A model generated the notes under the pieces. The model made no database searches and was not told where the DNA came from. It saw only the letters and a program-made list of their open reading frames with translations. 64,000 nt of DNA from Bacillus sp. KH172YL63 (GTDB taxonomy: Bacteria; Bacillota; Bacilli; Bacillales; Bacillaceae_B). The translations under genes were made by a program, and so were the position numbers. The stretch is taken from NCBI RefSeq assembly GCF_011398925.1, contig NZ_AP022842.1, positions 422,001-486,000 of the forward strand, given 5' to 3'. Numbering within the stretch: the first letter of the stretch is position 1; every line of letters begins with the position of its first letter. This document shows positions 16,577 to 25,130 of the stretch, piece by piece.

Positions 16577-17450
16577 AGCCCACGTCCTCCATTTCATAAA
16601 TGAATATTTCCTCCAGGGTAAGCGGCAGCAGATCAAAAATCACCGGATGATAGGTGTCGATGATGCTTCTTACCTGGGTTTCGTCGCCCCGGACAATGCA
16701 TAGTGACACACTTCCGCGAATTTCCCGGTGCAGGAGGTCCAATTGCATGAACAGCTCTTCCGGTATGTCACCTTTGAATGCGAGCTGGACTTTATGGATG
16801 CCTGATTTGAGGTCATCAAGCTCCTTCTCGAGTAAAAATGTCCCCTGGTGCAAAATCCCGATATGATCACAAATGTCTTCCACTTCCCGCAGGTTGTGAG
16901 AAGAAATGATGATCGTCATGTCCCGGTTGGCCACTTCAGAAATCAGGACGTTTTTGACTTTTTTCCTGACGACGGGATCCAGTCCGTCCATCGGCTCATC
17001 CAATAGGAGGACATCCGGCTGTGTGGCGAGGGCGAGGATGAATGCCGCCTGCCTCTGGACACCTTTTGAGAATTTGTGAAGCTTCTTTTGCGGGTCGATC
17101 CCGAAAGAATGCGTCAAAGACTGATAGAATCCCTGATTCCAACGACTATATGTGCTTTGATAGAAACGCGCCATTTGGGTCAACGTATAATGGGCAAAGA
17201 AAAAGGGTTGATCAGGGATGAAAAACAACGTTTCCTTCGCATCGATATTTTCATAGACACATTCATTCCCCACGCTGACCTCGCCTTTTTCAGGATGAAG
17301 CACGCCGGCAATCGTCTTCAACAAGGTTGTTTTACCTGCGCCGTTTGATCCGAGCAGGCCATAGATTGAGCCCTGCTCCACGGAAAAGGTGATATCATGA
17401 AGGATTTCGGTATCTTCGAAAGATTTACTGACTTCTTTAATGTCAATCAT
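16551..17450 (-). CDS. ABC transporter ATPase (YtrB-like)
   Basis: A 299-aa ABC ATPase with Walker A GSNGAGKTT, a diverged signature FSKGVQRQA in place of LSGGQ, Walker B VLLLDEPMDGLDPV and the H-loop IISSHNLREVE. The SKG signature is common in drug and antibiotic exporters of the ABC-2 type. The ATG at 17450 (MIDIKEVSK) overlaps the end of the GntR gene by eight bases, and GGGGGG precedes it. About 90 extra residues follow the ATPase core. It should pair with the 658-aa membrane protein encoded next. Confidence 0.88.
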   Translation of the reverse strand: MIDIKEVSKSFEDTEILHDITFSVEQGSIYGLLGSNGAGKTTLLKTIAGVLHPEKGEVSVGNECVYENIDAKETLFFIPDQPFFFAHYTLTQMARFYQSTYSRWNQGFYQSLTHSFGIDPQKKLHKFSKGVQRQAAFILALATQPDVLLLDEPMDGLDPVVRKKVKNVLISEVANRDMTIIISSHNLREVEDICDHIGILHQGTFLLEKELDDLKSGIHKVQLAFKGDIPEELFMQLDLLHREIRGSVSLCIVRGDETQVRSIIDTYHPVIFDLLPLTLEEIFIYEMEDVGYAIQNIMD

Positions 17451-17832
17451 CCGTTTGGTTCCCCCCTGTCGACGCCTCGATTTCTGCAATCATCTGCCGT
17501 AAGTCTTCCGGTGTGATCCCGAGATACAGCGCTTCAGATAATAATTTGGCCAATTCTTCTTTTACTTTCATGATTTTCTCACCGTTTTGAATGTGGCTTG
17601 AAGGATTAACAAAGCTCCCCCGTCCTTTCACTGAATAAATGTACCTTTGCGTTTCCAATTCTCTATACGCTTTTTGGATTGTGTTTGGATTTATGGTCAG
17701 CTGCTGGGCCAATGCACGAACAGAAGGTAACTGTTCGTCCGGTTTCAGCACTTCATTGATGATCAGTTCCTTTAATTTCTCGACAAGCTGCTCATAAATG
17801 GGCTTGCGACTTCTTAAATCAAGCTCAAACAT
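17443..17832 (-). CDS. GntR family transcriptional regulator, YtrA subfamily
   Basis: A 129-aa repressor with the N-terminal winged helix of GntR proteins (PIYEQLVEKLKELIINEVLKPDEQLPSVRALAQQL, then NPNTIQKAYRELE and a GRGSFV wing) and only a short C-terminal helical tail, which marks the YtrA subfamily. These control ABC transporter operons from the first gene. I chose the ATG at 17832 because GGGAGGG is well placed for it; a GTG at 17838 touches the site. A candidate operator lies upstream at 17855-17879. Confidence 0.88.
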   Translation of the reverse strand: MFELDLRSRKPIYEQLVEKLKELIINEVLKPDEQLPSVRALAQQLTINPNTIQKAYRELETQRYIYSVKGRGSFVNPSSHIQNGEKIMKVKEELAKLLSEALYLGITPEDLRQMIAEIEASTGGNQTDD

Positions 17833-17854
17833 ATCCACCCTCCCAACTGTATGT

Positions 17855-17879
17855 ACTGTACTATTTGTCTTAATACAGT
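17855..17879. promoter_or_regulatory. Candidate operator of the YtrA-type repressor
   Basis: ACTGTACT at 17855-17862 and AATACAGT at 17872-17879 form an inverted repeat with one mismatch, 23 bp before the GntR gene. The surroundings carry further ACTGTA / TATAGT sequences. Autoregulation is likely but not shown. Confidence 0.5.
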
Positions 17880-18010
17880 TTAGTATATAGTAAGTTCTTC
17901 CATTTTAGAAGAGGGAAAATAAAAAATTTAAGGTCAGGTATCCGTATCCCTTCAGTAAAAGGAAATTTATGTTAGCATTAAATCATAACTTAGTGGAAAA
18001 GGAGATTCAT

Positions 18011-18796
18011 ATGAACGGACACGAACCGATTTTATCAATCAAAGATTTAAAGAAGAGTTACGGTAGTAAGGATGTGTTGAAGGGCGTCGACCTGGATGTC
18101 TTCGAAGGACAGATCATCGGCTACATCGGGCCGAACGGTGCAGGGAAAAGCACAACCGTCAAAATTATCCTTGGCCTAGAAGAAGGCTATTCGGGCCGGG
18201 TGACACTGTTCGGAAAGGATATTTCCTCCGGATCGGCAGCATACAAAAAAAGAATCGGGTACGTTCCTGAAATGGCAGACTTATATGATAATCTGACGGC
18301 AGAGGAATACCTTACCTTCATGGGCGAGTTATACGGGCTCGAGCAGGAGAAGGCGGGGGAGAAGGCCGGAAAGCTCATGGAGTTATTTGGATTATCCCAA
18401 GTCTATGACTCAAGGATCGCATCCTTTTCAAAAGGGATGAAACAGAAGGTCCTGATCATTTCGAGTTTATTACATAATCCCGATGTGTTATTCCTCGATG
18501 AACCGATCAACGGACTGGATGCCAATTCTGTCATGATCTTTAAAGAACTGCTGGCCCAGCTGGCCGCTCAGGGAAAGACGATCTTCTATTCTTCCCACAT
18601 CATGGATGTTGTAGAAAAGATCAGTAACCGTATCATTCTTCTGCACAACGGACAGATCATGGCAGATGGAAGCTTTGAAGAGTTAAAGAATCAGAATATG
18701 GAAGGGTCCCTTGAAGAAATCTTCAACCAATTAACCGGGTTCGATGAACATAAGGAAACGGCTGCAGACATCGTCTCTGTCGTGCAAGAGGTGTGA
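18011..18796 (+). CDS. ABC transporter ATPase (YthP-like)
   Basis: A 261-aa ABC ATPase with Walker A GPNGAGKST, signature FSKGMKQK, Walker B VLFLDEPINGLDANS and the H-loop FYSSHIMDVVEK. The ATG at 18011 follows GGAG with good spacing; an upstream in-frame start has no ribosome binding site. It is followed at once by a 540-aa membrane protein, a pair like B. subtilis YthP/YthQ. It is divergent from the GntR-ABC operon, with about 180 bp between them. The likely role is export, with unknown substrate. Confidence 0.87.
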   Translation: MNGHEPILSIKDLKKSYGSKDVLKGVDLDVFEGQIIGYIGPNGAGKSTTVKIILGLEEGYSGRVTLFGKDISSGSAAYKKRIGYVPEMADLYDNLTAEEYLTFMGELYGLEQEKAGEKAGKLMELFGLSQVYDSRIASFSKGMKQKVLIISSLLHNPDVLFLDEPINGLDANSVMIFKELLAQLAAQGKTIFYSSHIMDVVEKISNRIILLHNGQIMADGSFEELKNQNMEGSLEEIFNQLTGFDEHKETAADIVSVVQEV

Positions 18797-18798
18797 GT

Positions 18799-20421
18799 AT
18801 GAAGGAATTCCGTACACTGCTGTTCTTGGATTGGTTTCGCTGGTTGTTTACGAGATTGGGGGTTGATTACCGTCTGCTGAGAAAGATCCTGCAGGTGAAA
18901 CTGACGATGGACCAAAGGCGGGTCCCGACGATTTTTCAGCAGCAAGGAAGCAGGCAGGGGAAGGATGAAAACCGCTTTATTAAATCCCTGTGGGTATATG
19001 CCCTGTTTGGGTTGTTCGTCATCCCGTTCATTCTGATGGAGGATCAATACCTCTTTCAAATGAGCATCACCTTTGCCGTTTTGATGTTCATCGTCATGAC
19101 CTCGATGATTTCCGATTTTTCGGTCGTGCTCCTTGATATCCGGGACCATACGATTCTACATACAAAGCCTGTTGAAAGAAAAACGATCAGTCTCGCCAAA
19201 ACACTTCATATATTCATTTATCTCTTTTTCCTGACGGGCTCCCTGACGGCGATTCCGCTGGTGGTGGCCTTGATCAATCAAGGATTTCCATTCTTCCTGA
19301 TTTTCCTGGGGGAAATCATTTTGATGAACATATTCATTGTCGCGTTGACGGCCATGCTCTATTATTTCATCCTGCAGTACTTTGACGGGGAAAAGCTGAA
19401 AGACATCATCAACTATGTGCAGATTGGATTATCGATCGGGCTTGCGGTCGGGTATCAGGTTGTGGCCCGCTCCTTTGAATTTGTTGATGTGTCTATTTCG
19501 TTTACACCGAGCTGGTGGAATTTGTTTCTGCCTCCGATGTGGTTCGGTGCCGTATTTGAATGGCTGCTGAACGGGAATGGGCAGGGGATGATCCTGCTCC
19601 TCTCATGCATCGCCGTCATCGTCCCGTTCACTGCCCTGATGCTGTATGTGAAAGTATTGCCTGCTTTTGAGAAGAATCTTCAGAAGCTGTCTTCCCACAG
19701 CGGGAAAAAGAAGAAACGTTCCTTCCGGTTCGGAGACAGGCTGATGCAGGTCTTTTCCCACTCAAACGAAGAGCGGGCATTTTACCGGTTTGCCGGTGAC
19801 ATGATGAAAAATGAAAGGGAGTTCAAATTGAAGGTGTATCCATCCCTGGGATTCGCGATTATCATACCCTTCATTTTCATCTTCAACGGGCTGATGGGAC
19901 GGTCAAGGGAGGATCTACTGACGTCCCCGATGTATTTATCGATCTATTCATGCTTCATCGTCATCCCGACCGTGGTGATGATGCTGGGCTATTCAGGTAA
20001 ATACAAAGGCGCGTGGGTGTATAAAGTGGCACCTGTCAAAAGCAGGGCTTCCATTTATAAAGGCGTATTGAAAGCATTCCTGGTGAAGCTGTTCCTTCCG
20101 TTATTTGCCCTGATCAGTACCATATTTATCTTTCTATTCGGGTTCCGCATCATCCCGGAGATCATCATCGTGCTCATCAGTGCGTGTATCTTCACCGTCG
20201 CATGCATCGGTTTAATGAAGGGGAAGCTTCCTTTTTCCGAAAGCTTCGAAGGCATCCAGCAAAGCGACAGCTGGAAGGTGCTTCCCTTTTACCTGATCGC
20301 CGGCGTGTTTTTCGGCCTGCACTATGCAGCCCTTCAGCTTCCCTTCGGTGTCCCGGTCTATCTCATCCTCCTGTTGATCACGAACTTGGTTCTTTGGAAA
20401 ACGGTCATCAAGGAATCATGA
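18799..20421 (+). CDS. ABC transporter permease (YthQ-like)
   Basis: A 540-aa membrane protein with about 12 hydrophobic segments and a basic loop (SHSGKKKKRSFRFGDRL) near residue 300. The length and the preceding ATPase match the YthPQ/EcsAB style of exporter. I prefer the ATG at 18799, two bases behind the ATPase stop, because AAGAGGTG is then spaced correctly; a GTG at 18793 would overlap the site. No strong terminator is visible after the stop. Confidence 0.82.
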   Translation: MKEFRTLLFLDWFRWLFTRLGVDYRLLRKILQVKLTMDQRRVPTIFQQQGSRQGKDENRFIKSLWVYALFGLFVIPFILMEDQYLFQMSITFAVLMFIVMTSMISDFSVVLLDIRDHTILHTKPVERKTISLAKTLHIFIYLFFLTGSLTAIPLVVALINQGFPFFLIFLGEIILMNIFIVALTAMLYYFILQYFDGEKLKDIINYVQIGLSIGLAVGYQVVARSFEFVDVSISFTPSWWNLFLPPMWFGAVFEWLLNGNGQGMILLLSCIAVIVPFTALMLYVKVLPAFEKNLQKLSSHSGKKKKRSFRFGDRLMQVFSHSNEERAFYRFAGDMMKNEREFKLKVYPSLGFAIIIPFIFIFNGLMGRSREDLLTSPMYLSIYSCFIVIPTVVMMLGYSGKYKGAWVYKVAPVKSRASIYKGVLKAFLVKLFLPLFALISTIFIFLFGFRIIPEIIIVLISACIFTVACIGLMKGKLPFSESFEGIQQSDSWKVLPFYLIAGVFFGLHYAALQLPFGVPVYLILLLITNLVLWKTVIKES

Positions 20422-20569
20422 GCGCTGCGTCATTTGGGCTGCGGTGGTATAAAGTGCTACCGGTTTGGAAGGATAAATGATAGATCTTCTTATGCCTTAT
20501 CTTTGACAAAGAAAGTTCATTGCGTGCAAAATGATAGTATTCAAAATATGAAGAGGGGAGGAGAGAGTG

Positions 20570-21379
20570 ATGGATTGGTTCAGTGAATTAAATCCTGCTG
20601 TACAGGCTTTGTTCGGAGGCATGCTGACGTGGGGGCTGACGGCCCTCGGGGCAGCGACTGTGTTTTTCTTTACGAAAATTGAAAAGCATACGTTGAATAT
20701 GATGCTGGGGTTTGCGGCAGGCGTGATGATCGCCGCATCGTTTTGGTCGCTGCTAGCTCCTTCGATCGAGTTCAGTGAGCAGAACGGCCAGATTCCATGG
20801 CTCGCTCCTGCCATCGGTTTCCTGCTTGGAGGATTATTTATCAGAGGATTGGATTTCGTCGTTCCCCATCTGCATCTCGGAAACGAATCGGAAAAGGCGG
20901 AAGGTCCTCCGACTAAATTCAAGAAATCCACATTATTGTTTCTCGCCATCACCCTTCATAATATACCTGAAGGCCTTGCCATCGGGGTGGCATTCGGTGC
21001 TGCTTCCCTTGGTCTCGGCGATGCAACGCTGGTAGGGGCGATCGGTCTGACGATCGGGATCGGCATTCAGAATATGCCGGAAGGTGCCGCCCTTTCGATT
21101 CCGCTGCGGGGGGACGGCATGTCCAGGGTGAAATCCTTTCACTACGGACAGCTCTCGGCCATTGTCGAACCGATTGCCGCTGTAATCGGCGCGGCTGCGG
21201 TCCTGTTGGTGCAGCCGATTCTCCCATACGCCCTGGCATTTGCGGCAGGTGCAATGATATTCGTCGTGGTAGAGGAACTGATTCCCGAATCTCAATCTTC
21301 TGGAAGTACGGATCTTGCCACCTTAGGCCTGATGCTCGGCTTCGTCGTCATGATGATCCTCGACGTCGCATTGGGATAA
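20570..21379 (+). CDS. ZIP family metal transporter
   Basis: A 269-aa membrane protein with eight membrane segments. Two conserved metal-site segments are present: HNIPEGLAIGVAF and, in the next helix pair, QNMPEGAAL with the EPIAAVIGA stretch after it. Between segments 3 and 4 there is a loop with HLHLGNESEKAEG that may bind metal. The family imports zinc, iron or manganese. GGGGAGGAGAGAG lies before the start; the ATG at 20570 or the GTG directly before it could be used. A terminator follows at 21386. Confidence 0.9.
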   Translation: MDWFSELNPAVQALFGGMLTWGLTALGAATVFFFTKIEKHTLNMMLGFAAGVMIAASFWSLLAPSIEFSEQNGQIPWLAPAIGFLLGGLFIRGLDFVVPHLHLGNESEKAEGPPTKFKKSTLLFLAITLHNIPEGLAIGVAFGAASLGLGDATLVGAIGLTIGIGIQNMPEGAALSIPLRGDGMSRVKSFHYGQLSAIVEPIAAVIGAAAVLLVQPILPYALAFAAGAMIFVVVEELIPESQSSGSTDLATLGLMLGFVVMMILDVALG

Positions 21380-21385
21380 GTCAAG

Positions 21386-21416
21386 AAAGCATGCGGTTTC
21401 GGCCGGATGCTTTTTT
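21386..21416 (+). terminator. Terminator after the ZIP gene
   Basis: AAAGCAT at 21386-21392 pairs with ATGCTTT at 21407-21413, followed by T residues. Confidence 0.8.
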
Positions 21417-21457
21417 CATTTCCAATAAATAGTATAATGGTGGGAGGAGGGGAATGT

Positions 21458-22000
21458 ATGAAAATAGGACTCGTTCGTCATTTTAAAGTAACAAGGGGTT
21501 ACCCGGCGTCACGTGTGAACAGCGAAGAGCTGATGAAGTGGGTGGAAGAATACGATGCCTCTGATGTAGAAGAGAATGAAGTGGATCTTGGAGGTGTCAA
21601 CTGGGGGAGCTGCTATTCAAGTGACTTACAGAGGGCCCGAACCACTGCAGAAACCGTGTATGGCGGCGACATTCACTACTTGGAGGAATTAAGGGAAATC
21701 AGGCTTGCCCCTTTATTCCGTTCAGAGCGGAAGCTGCCACTCTTCCTCCATCTCTTGATGATAAGGCTCGCCTGGTGGTGTAACCACCGTTCGCAGCCTG
21801 AAAGCAGGCGTGAAGTGGAGAAAAGAATCAACATCATCGTCGACCGGCTCATCGAGGAAGGGAAGGATGTCCTCGTTGTGGGACACGGCGGCATCATGAT
21901 GTATATTAGGAAAGCTTTGCTGAAGCGGGGGTTCACAGGTCCGTCTTTCAGAAGGCCCGCCAACGGAAAAGTGTACATGTATGAAGATAAAATCAGTTGA
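21458..22000 (+). CDS. Histidine phosphatase family protein
   Basis: A 180-aa protein of the phosphoglycerate mutase/histidine phosphatase superfamily. The N-terminus reads KIGLVRHFKV; the catalytic RH pair is kept but the usual glycine after it is phenylalanine. The second arginine lies in YSSDLQRARTTAETV, and the second histidine in VLVVGHGGIMM. The ATG at 21458 follows GGAGGAGGGG. The substrate is unknown. It is 24 bp upstream of a thioredoxin-like gene and may share its transcript. Confidence 0.88.
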   Translation: MKIGLVRHFKVTRGYPASRVNSEELMKWVEEYDASDVEENEVDLGGVNWGSCYSSDLQRARTTAETVYGGDIHYLEELREIRLAPLFRSERKLPLFLHLLMIRLAWWCNHRSQPESRREVEKRINIIVDRLIEEGKDVLVVGHGGIMMYIRKALLKRGFTGPSFRRPANGKVYMYEDKIS

Positions 22001-22024
22001 TTCCGTAGAAAGGAGGCAGCATAT

Positions 22025-22351
22025 ATGGAAAGAGTACATTCATTAGACAGCATCCAATCCACACTGGAGAAGGAAACCATCGTTTTATTATACATATCAA
22101 GGCCGGACTGCTCTGTATGCTACGGACTCCTGCCCCAGGTGGAGCGGGTGTTGGAAGCGCATCAATCGGTCGTTTCCATCCAGGCAGATGCAGATGAAAT
22201 CCCGGAAATCGCAGGAAGATTCTCTGTCTTCACCGTTCCCGTGATCATCGTATTTGTTGAAGGGAAGGAAATGTTCAGAAAGGCACGCTTCGTTCCTATA
22301 GACGAACTGAACAGCCAAATCGGCCGCCTCACCGGCATGATGGAAAATTAA
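22025..22351 (+). CDS. Thioredoxin family protein
   Basis: A 108-aa cytoplasmic thioredoxin-fold protein. The active-site region is YISRPDCSVCYGLLPQVE with CxxC as CSVC in place of CGPC, and the cis-proline region reads VFTVPVIIVF. It resembles B. subtilis YtpP-type proteins. A GGAGG site precedes the ATG, 24 bp after the phosphatase gene. It probably reduces or exchanges disulfides of unknown partners. Its last codons lie against a perfect palindrome at 22348-22367. Confidence 0.85.
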   Translation: MERVHSLDSIQSTLEKETIVLLYISRPDCSVCYGLLPQVERVLEAHQSVVSIQADADEIPEIAGRFSVFTVPVIIVFVEGKEMFRKARFVPIDELNSQIGRLTGMMEN

Positions 22352-22417
22352 ACAAACGTTTGTTTAAGAACTGAAAACGTGACAACAGCAACCCTGAACG
22401 GACTAAACGATCGTTTA
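22348..22417. repeat. Element with paired AAACGTTT-type palindromes, copy 1
   Basis: A perfect 20-bp palindrome, TTAAACAAAC joined to its complement, lies at 22348-22367. A second palindrome, TAAACGATCGTTTA, lies at 22404-22417. Their centres are 53 bp apart. A similar element in inverted orientation is found at 51291-51366, including matching bases between the palindromes (CTGAAAAC and GGACTAA). It may be a pair of operators or a mobile miniature element. Confidence 0.65.
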
Positions 22418-22529
22418 ACAGATTGAATGAACAATCACCGGGAACAAAGTTTGGAGCTGGTAGTGGACGGCTCTTTTTTCTTTGTGGTGAGTGCTGTTCA
22501 CTGGACACTGAAGGAGGGGAAGATACGCC

Positions 22530-22721
22530 ATGGAGAAAAAGAAATGTATGCTTCACGTGAGTGGAATATTCATCTGTTTTATCATGTTCGTTTTAGGAAT
22601 GATATTTTATGATCGATCCGCTCTATTTATTCTGATGGGAATATGGGGATTATCAGGTGCTTCTATTCTGTTATTCAGACTGTTAATGAAAAGGAATATT
22701 GGGGAATTCATCGATAAATGA
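22530..22721 (+). CDS. Small two-segment membrane protein
   Basis: A 63-aa protein with two hydrophobic helices (about residues 10-27 and 32-51) and charged ends. AAGGAGGGG lies upstream of the ATG, so translation is likely. It lies between the paired palindromes at 22348-22417 and the ECF sigma gene. I recognise no family. It may belong to the sigma factor locus but is separated from it by the sigma promoter. Confidence 0.65.
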   Translation: MEKKKCMLHVSGIFICFIMFVLGMIFYDRSALFILMGIWGLSGASILLFRLLMKRNIGEFIDK

Positions 22722-22782
22722 TTAAGTAAAAAGAGAATTAGCACCACAAGCCGGGTCCCGAAGTAAAAATTATCCCCACACT

Positions 22783-22809
22783 TGAAACCATTCCATCCGA
22801 TCAAACGAC
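22783..22809 (+). promoter_or_regulatory. ECF-type promoter (SigX-like) of the sigma/anti-sigma operon
   Basis: TGAAAC at 22783-22788 and CGAC at 22806-22809 are separated by 17 bases. This matches the -35 and -10 of ECF sigma promoters of the SigX class, 30 bp before the TTG start of the sigma gene, so autoregulation is likely. Confidence 0.7.
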
Positions 22810-22838
22810 TAATAAGGACAGTAAAGGAGGGGTGGCCA

Positions 22839-23381
22839 TTGAAAGAAGATCATGCCGGGCTGGAAGAACTTTACGAAACGTATTTTAATGATGTGTATCA
22901 TTATTTACTCTACTTCACCAACAATCAATCCGAAGCAGAAGACCTCACGCAGGACACCTTTATGCGGGTGTTCAAAAGCTACCACAGCTTCAATCATCAT
23001 TCCTCGCCGAAAACATGGATTATCTCCATTGCCAGGCGTACAGCCATTGACCACTATCGAAAGCGAAAACTCATTTCACTGCTGCCGGACGTCATCTTGA
23101 ATCTGCGGAGGAGTGAAGAGGGAATTCCTGATGAAGAAATGGAAAAGAACGAAGAATGGGAAGTGGTGCAGCAGGCCCTTTTAACATTAAAGCCCGATTA
23201 TCGAAATGTCGTGATTCTCAGGGGTTTAAGAGAATACTCTGTGAAAGAAACCGCAGCCATCCTCGAATGCAAGCCATCGAAGGTGAAGGTGGATTATCAC
23301 CGGGCAATCAAATTGTTGAAGAAGCAGCTGGGACATTCCATTGGAGAGGCGGTGCTGGAACATGAGCGGAAAATCCAATGA
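22839..23381 (+). CDS. ECF sigma factor, SigX-like
   Basis: A 180-aa sigma factor with region 2 (YETYFNDVYHYLLYFTNNQSEAEDLTQDTFMRVFKSY, then KTWIISIARRTAIDHYRKRK) and region 4 (LKPDYRNVVILRGLREYSVKETAAILECKPSKVKVDYHRAIKLLKK). The region 2 wording and the trailing anti-sigma gene resemble B. subtilis SigX, which governs cell envelope charge and antimicrobial peptide resistance. I chose the TTG at 22839 because AAAGGAGGGG at 22823-22832 is placed six bases before it. The gene overlaps the anti-sigma gene by 20 bp and has its own ECF promoter. Confidence 0.86.
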   Translation: MKEDHAGLEELYETYFNDVYHYLLYFTNNQSEAEDLTQDTFMRVFKSYHSFNHHSSPKTWIISIARRTAIDHYRKRKLISLLPDVILNLRRSEEGIPDEEMEKNEEWEVVQQALLTLKPDYRNVVILRGLREYSVKETAAILECKPSKVKVDYHRAIKLLKKQLGHSIGEAVLEHERKIQ

Positions 23382-24513
23382 TAAATTTCTTCAGTCTTTG
23401 AAAAACAGACCAGATCTTGCTCCGCGGAAAGCATTCAAGCAAGAGCTGAAAACCAAATTATTCGAAGAAATGGAAGGTCAGAAAATCAGCAGGCCACAAT
23501 GGGGCAGGTGGATCCCGAATCTGCTGGCGGCAGCATTTATCATGGCGGGAATCCTTTTTACAGTTGAACTGATTGATTTCGGTAAAGACGGGCAGAATGC
23601 AGAACAGCAGGTAGACATTGTGAAACAAGACCCGGCTCCCCAGGAAGTAACTGAACTCAGTGAATCGCTCGCCGACAAACTGATCGCAGTGGCGTTCAAC
23701 CGCTATGATTCCATCCTGAATGATGAGGGTGGAGAAACATTTACGTATAAAGGCGAAACGTACCGATATATGAGTGAGCCATTTGATTCAGAGGAAAAGG
23801 TGATCAGCTACCTGGCCGAAAGCTTTACCGTCGACGCTGCCCGGCAAATGATCAAGGATCATCCCTTTGTGGTGCACGACGGGAAACTGGCGCAGCCGGA
23901 TGTCGCCTATCAAAGCGATGATATGTGGACTAATACGTTAGCGGTCAAAGTGAAGACAACCGACACGATGGGTGATGTCACCTATGAAATTCCCAATGCC
24001 GGGCACAGGGATGGAGTGACCGTCGAAAGCTTCAGGGTGATATTTGATCACGGATGGAAGTTCAGCGTGGTGATGCCATTTTCACACAATGAAATCGAGA
24101 AAAGCGATAATGACGGATTCTCTTTGACGGTGGAGGAAAAGGAAGCGTACCAGGCATTTGCAGAAGACCCGACCGAAGTCCATCTTCACGGACTGTCACC
24201 GATCAGTATTGCAAAGGTTTATGTGCAGGCATTATTGGACGGACGACCGGACCTTGTTTATGAATTGTACACAGACCGACGTGAATTTGTTCAGTGGTCA
24301 AAGGAAGAAGATGAGAATATGACCGCATCACACCGGGCTACAAAGGAACATATTCTGCAAACCTATAAGGGGATCGGCAGCGGAGAATTCATTCAAACGA
24401 GTGATAAAACTGGATATATCAAATATGATAACGGAAGGGAAGGTGGAGGCGGTTTTCAGATGGTGAAGGACGAAGACGGCTACTGGAGCGTAAGGTTCAT
24501 GCCGATTCAATAG
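23362..24513 (+). CDS. Anti-sigma factor, RsiX-like membrane protein
   Basis: A 383-aa protein with a cytoplasmic N-terminus of about 50 residues (FLQSLKNRPDLAPRKAFKQELK), one membrane segment (about 51-68, NLLAAAFIMAGILFTVEL) and a large extracytoplasmic part of about 300 residues. This topology fits a single-pass anti-sigma factor that sequesters the sigma encoded just upstream; the genes overlap. The N-terminus lacks a zinc-binding HxxxCxxC motif. The outer part may sense a cell wall signal. A terminator at 24534 ends the operon. Confidence 0.75.
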   Translation: MSGKSNDKFLQSLKNRPDLAPRKAFKQELKTKLFEEMEGQKISRPQWGRWIPNLLAAAFIMAGILFTVELIDFGKDGQNAEQQVDIVKQDPAPQEVTELSESLADKLIAVAFNRYDSILNDEGGETFTYKGETYRYMSEPFDSEEKVISYLAESFTVDAARQMIKDHPFVVHDGKLAQPDVAYQSDDMWTNTLAVKVKTTDTMGDVTYEIPNAGHRDGVTVESFRVIFDHGWKFSVVMPFSHNEIEKSDNDGFSLTVEEKEAYQAFAEDPTEVHLHGLSPISIAKVYVQALLDGRPDLVYELYTDRREFVQWSKEEDENMTASHRATKEHILQTYKGIGSGEFIQTSDKTGYIKYDNGREGGGGFQMVKDEDGYWSVRFMPIQ

Positions 24514-24533
24514 ATGCATATTTAATAGTGAAA

Positions 24534-24563
24534 ATGGGGGCTGCAGTTGAAGCAGCCCTTTTG
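24534..24563 (+). terminator. Terminator of the sigma/anti-sigma operon
   Basis: GGGCTGC and GCAGCCC (24538-24544 and 24552-24558) form a stem followed by TTTT. Confidence 0.75.
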
Positions 24564-24633
24564 TCATGGGAGGGGATAGGCATATAATAGATGGAATAAG
24601 AGTATAGTAGTCTTAAGGAAGGGGGAGTGTAGA

Positions 24634-24933
24634 TTGATCAGGATATCAAGAGCGAAGAAAGTCTTATTGCTCACTTTGGCCATCATCATCTTCATCATCG
24701 CCAACCGGATCTCGAGCGTGCAGCATTTGACAGCAAGATTCGCCGCCAGTATGTATGTGAGCTTGAAATATCAAGAACTTGACCTCGAATACCAAAACGT
24801 GGAATATTCACCCCAGTTCGAAGATTACTCTGTCGCCTATAAGGACAGGGATGGCAGGGTATACGGCTTTATGGTCACTCCTAAATCAATGCCTGTCATC
24901 ATCATGCATGATCCCCTCAGTGAGACTCCTTAG
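24634..24933 (+). CDS. Hypothetical membrane-anchored protein, 99 aa
   Basis: The TTG at 24634 is preceded by GGAAGGGGGAG. The protein has a basic start (RISRAKK), one hydrophobic segment (about residues 9-24) and an outer part with YQELDLEYQNVEYSPQFEDY, followed by a short beta-rich end (VYGFMVTPKSMPVII). It resembles small DUF3139/YfjL-like surface proteins in layout, but I cannot name a family with confidence. It precedes the TPP riboswitch and has no obvious functional link to it. Confidence 0.6.
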   Translation: MIRISRAKKVLLLTLAIIIFIIANRISSVQHLTARFAASMYVSLKYQELDLEYQNVEYSPQFEDYSVAYKDRDGRVYGFMVTPKSMPVIIMHDPLSETP

Positions 24934-25008
24934 AAATACAAACTATTTTTCTTTCAATCTTTCACGAATCATGTATAATAAATGAATAATAACTTAATGA
25001 ACGTAACC

Positions 25009-25096
25009 ACAAGGGGAGCGAAAGCTGAGAGTGAACACATTGTTCTGACCCTCTGAACCTGTTAGTTAGGACTAGCGTAGGGATGTGGAAAATAAG
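25009..25096 (+). ncRNA. TPP riboswitch (THI element)
   Basis: The sequence holds the THI-box landmarks in order: AAGGGGAGC, GCTGAGAG, GACCCTCTGAACCTG, and TAGCGTAGGGATGTGG. A TATAAT at 24974-24979 provides a promoter. It lies about 80 bp before thiT. Thiamine pyrophosphate binding should turn down the downstream gene. Confidence 0.93.
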
Positions 25097-25130
25097 CAAT
25101 GAATGGTCTAATTCATGCTGTATCTTCATT

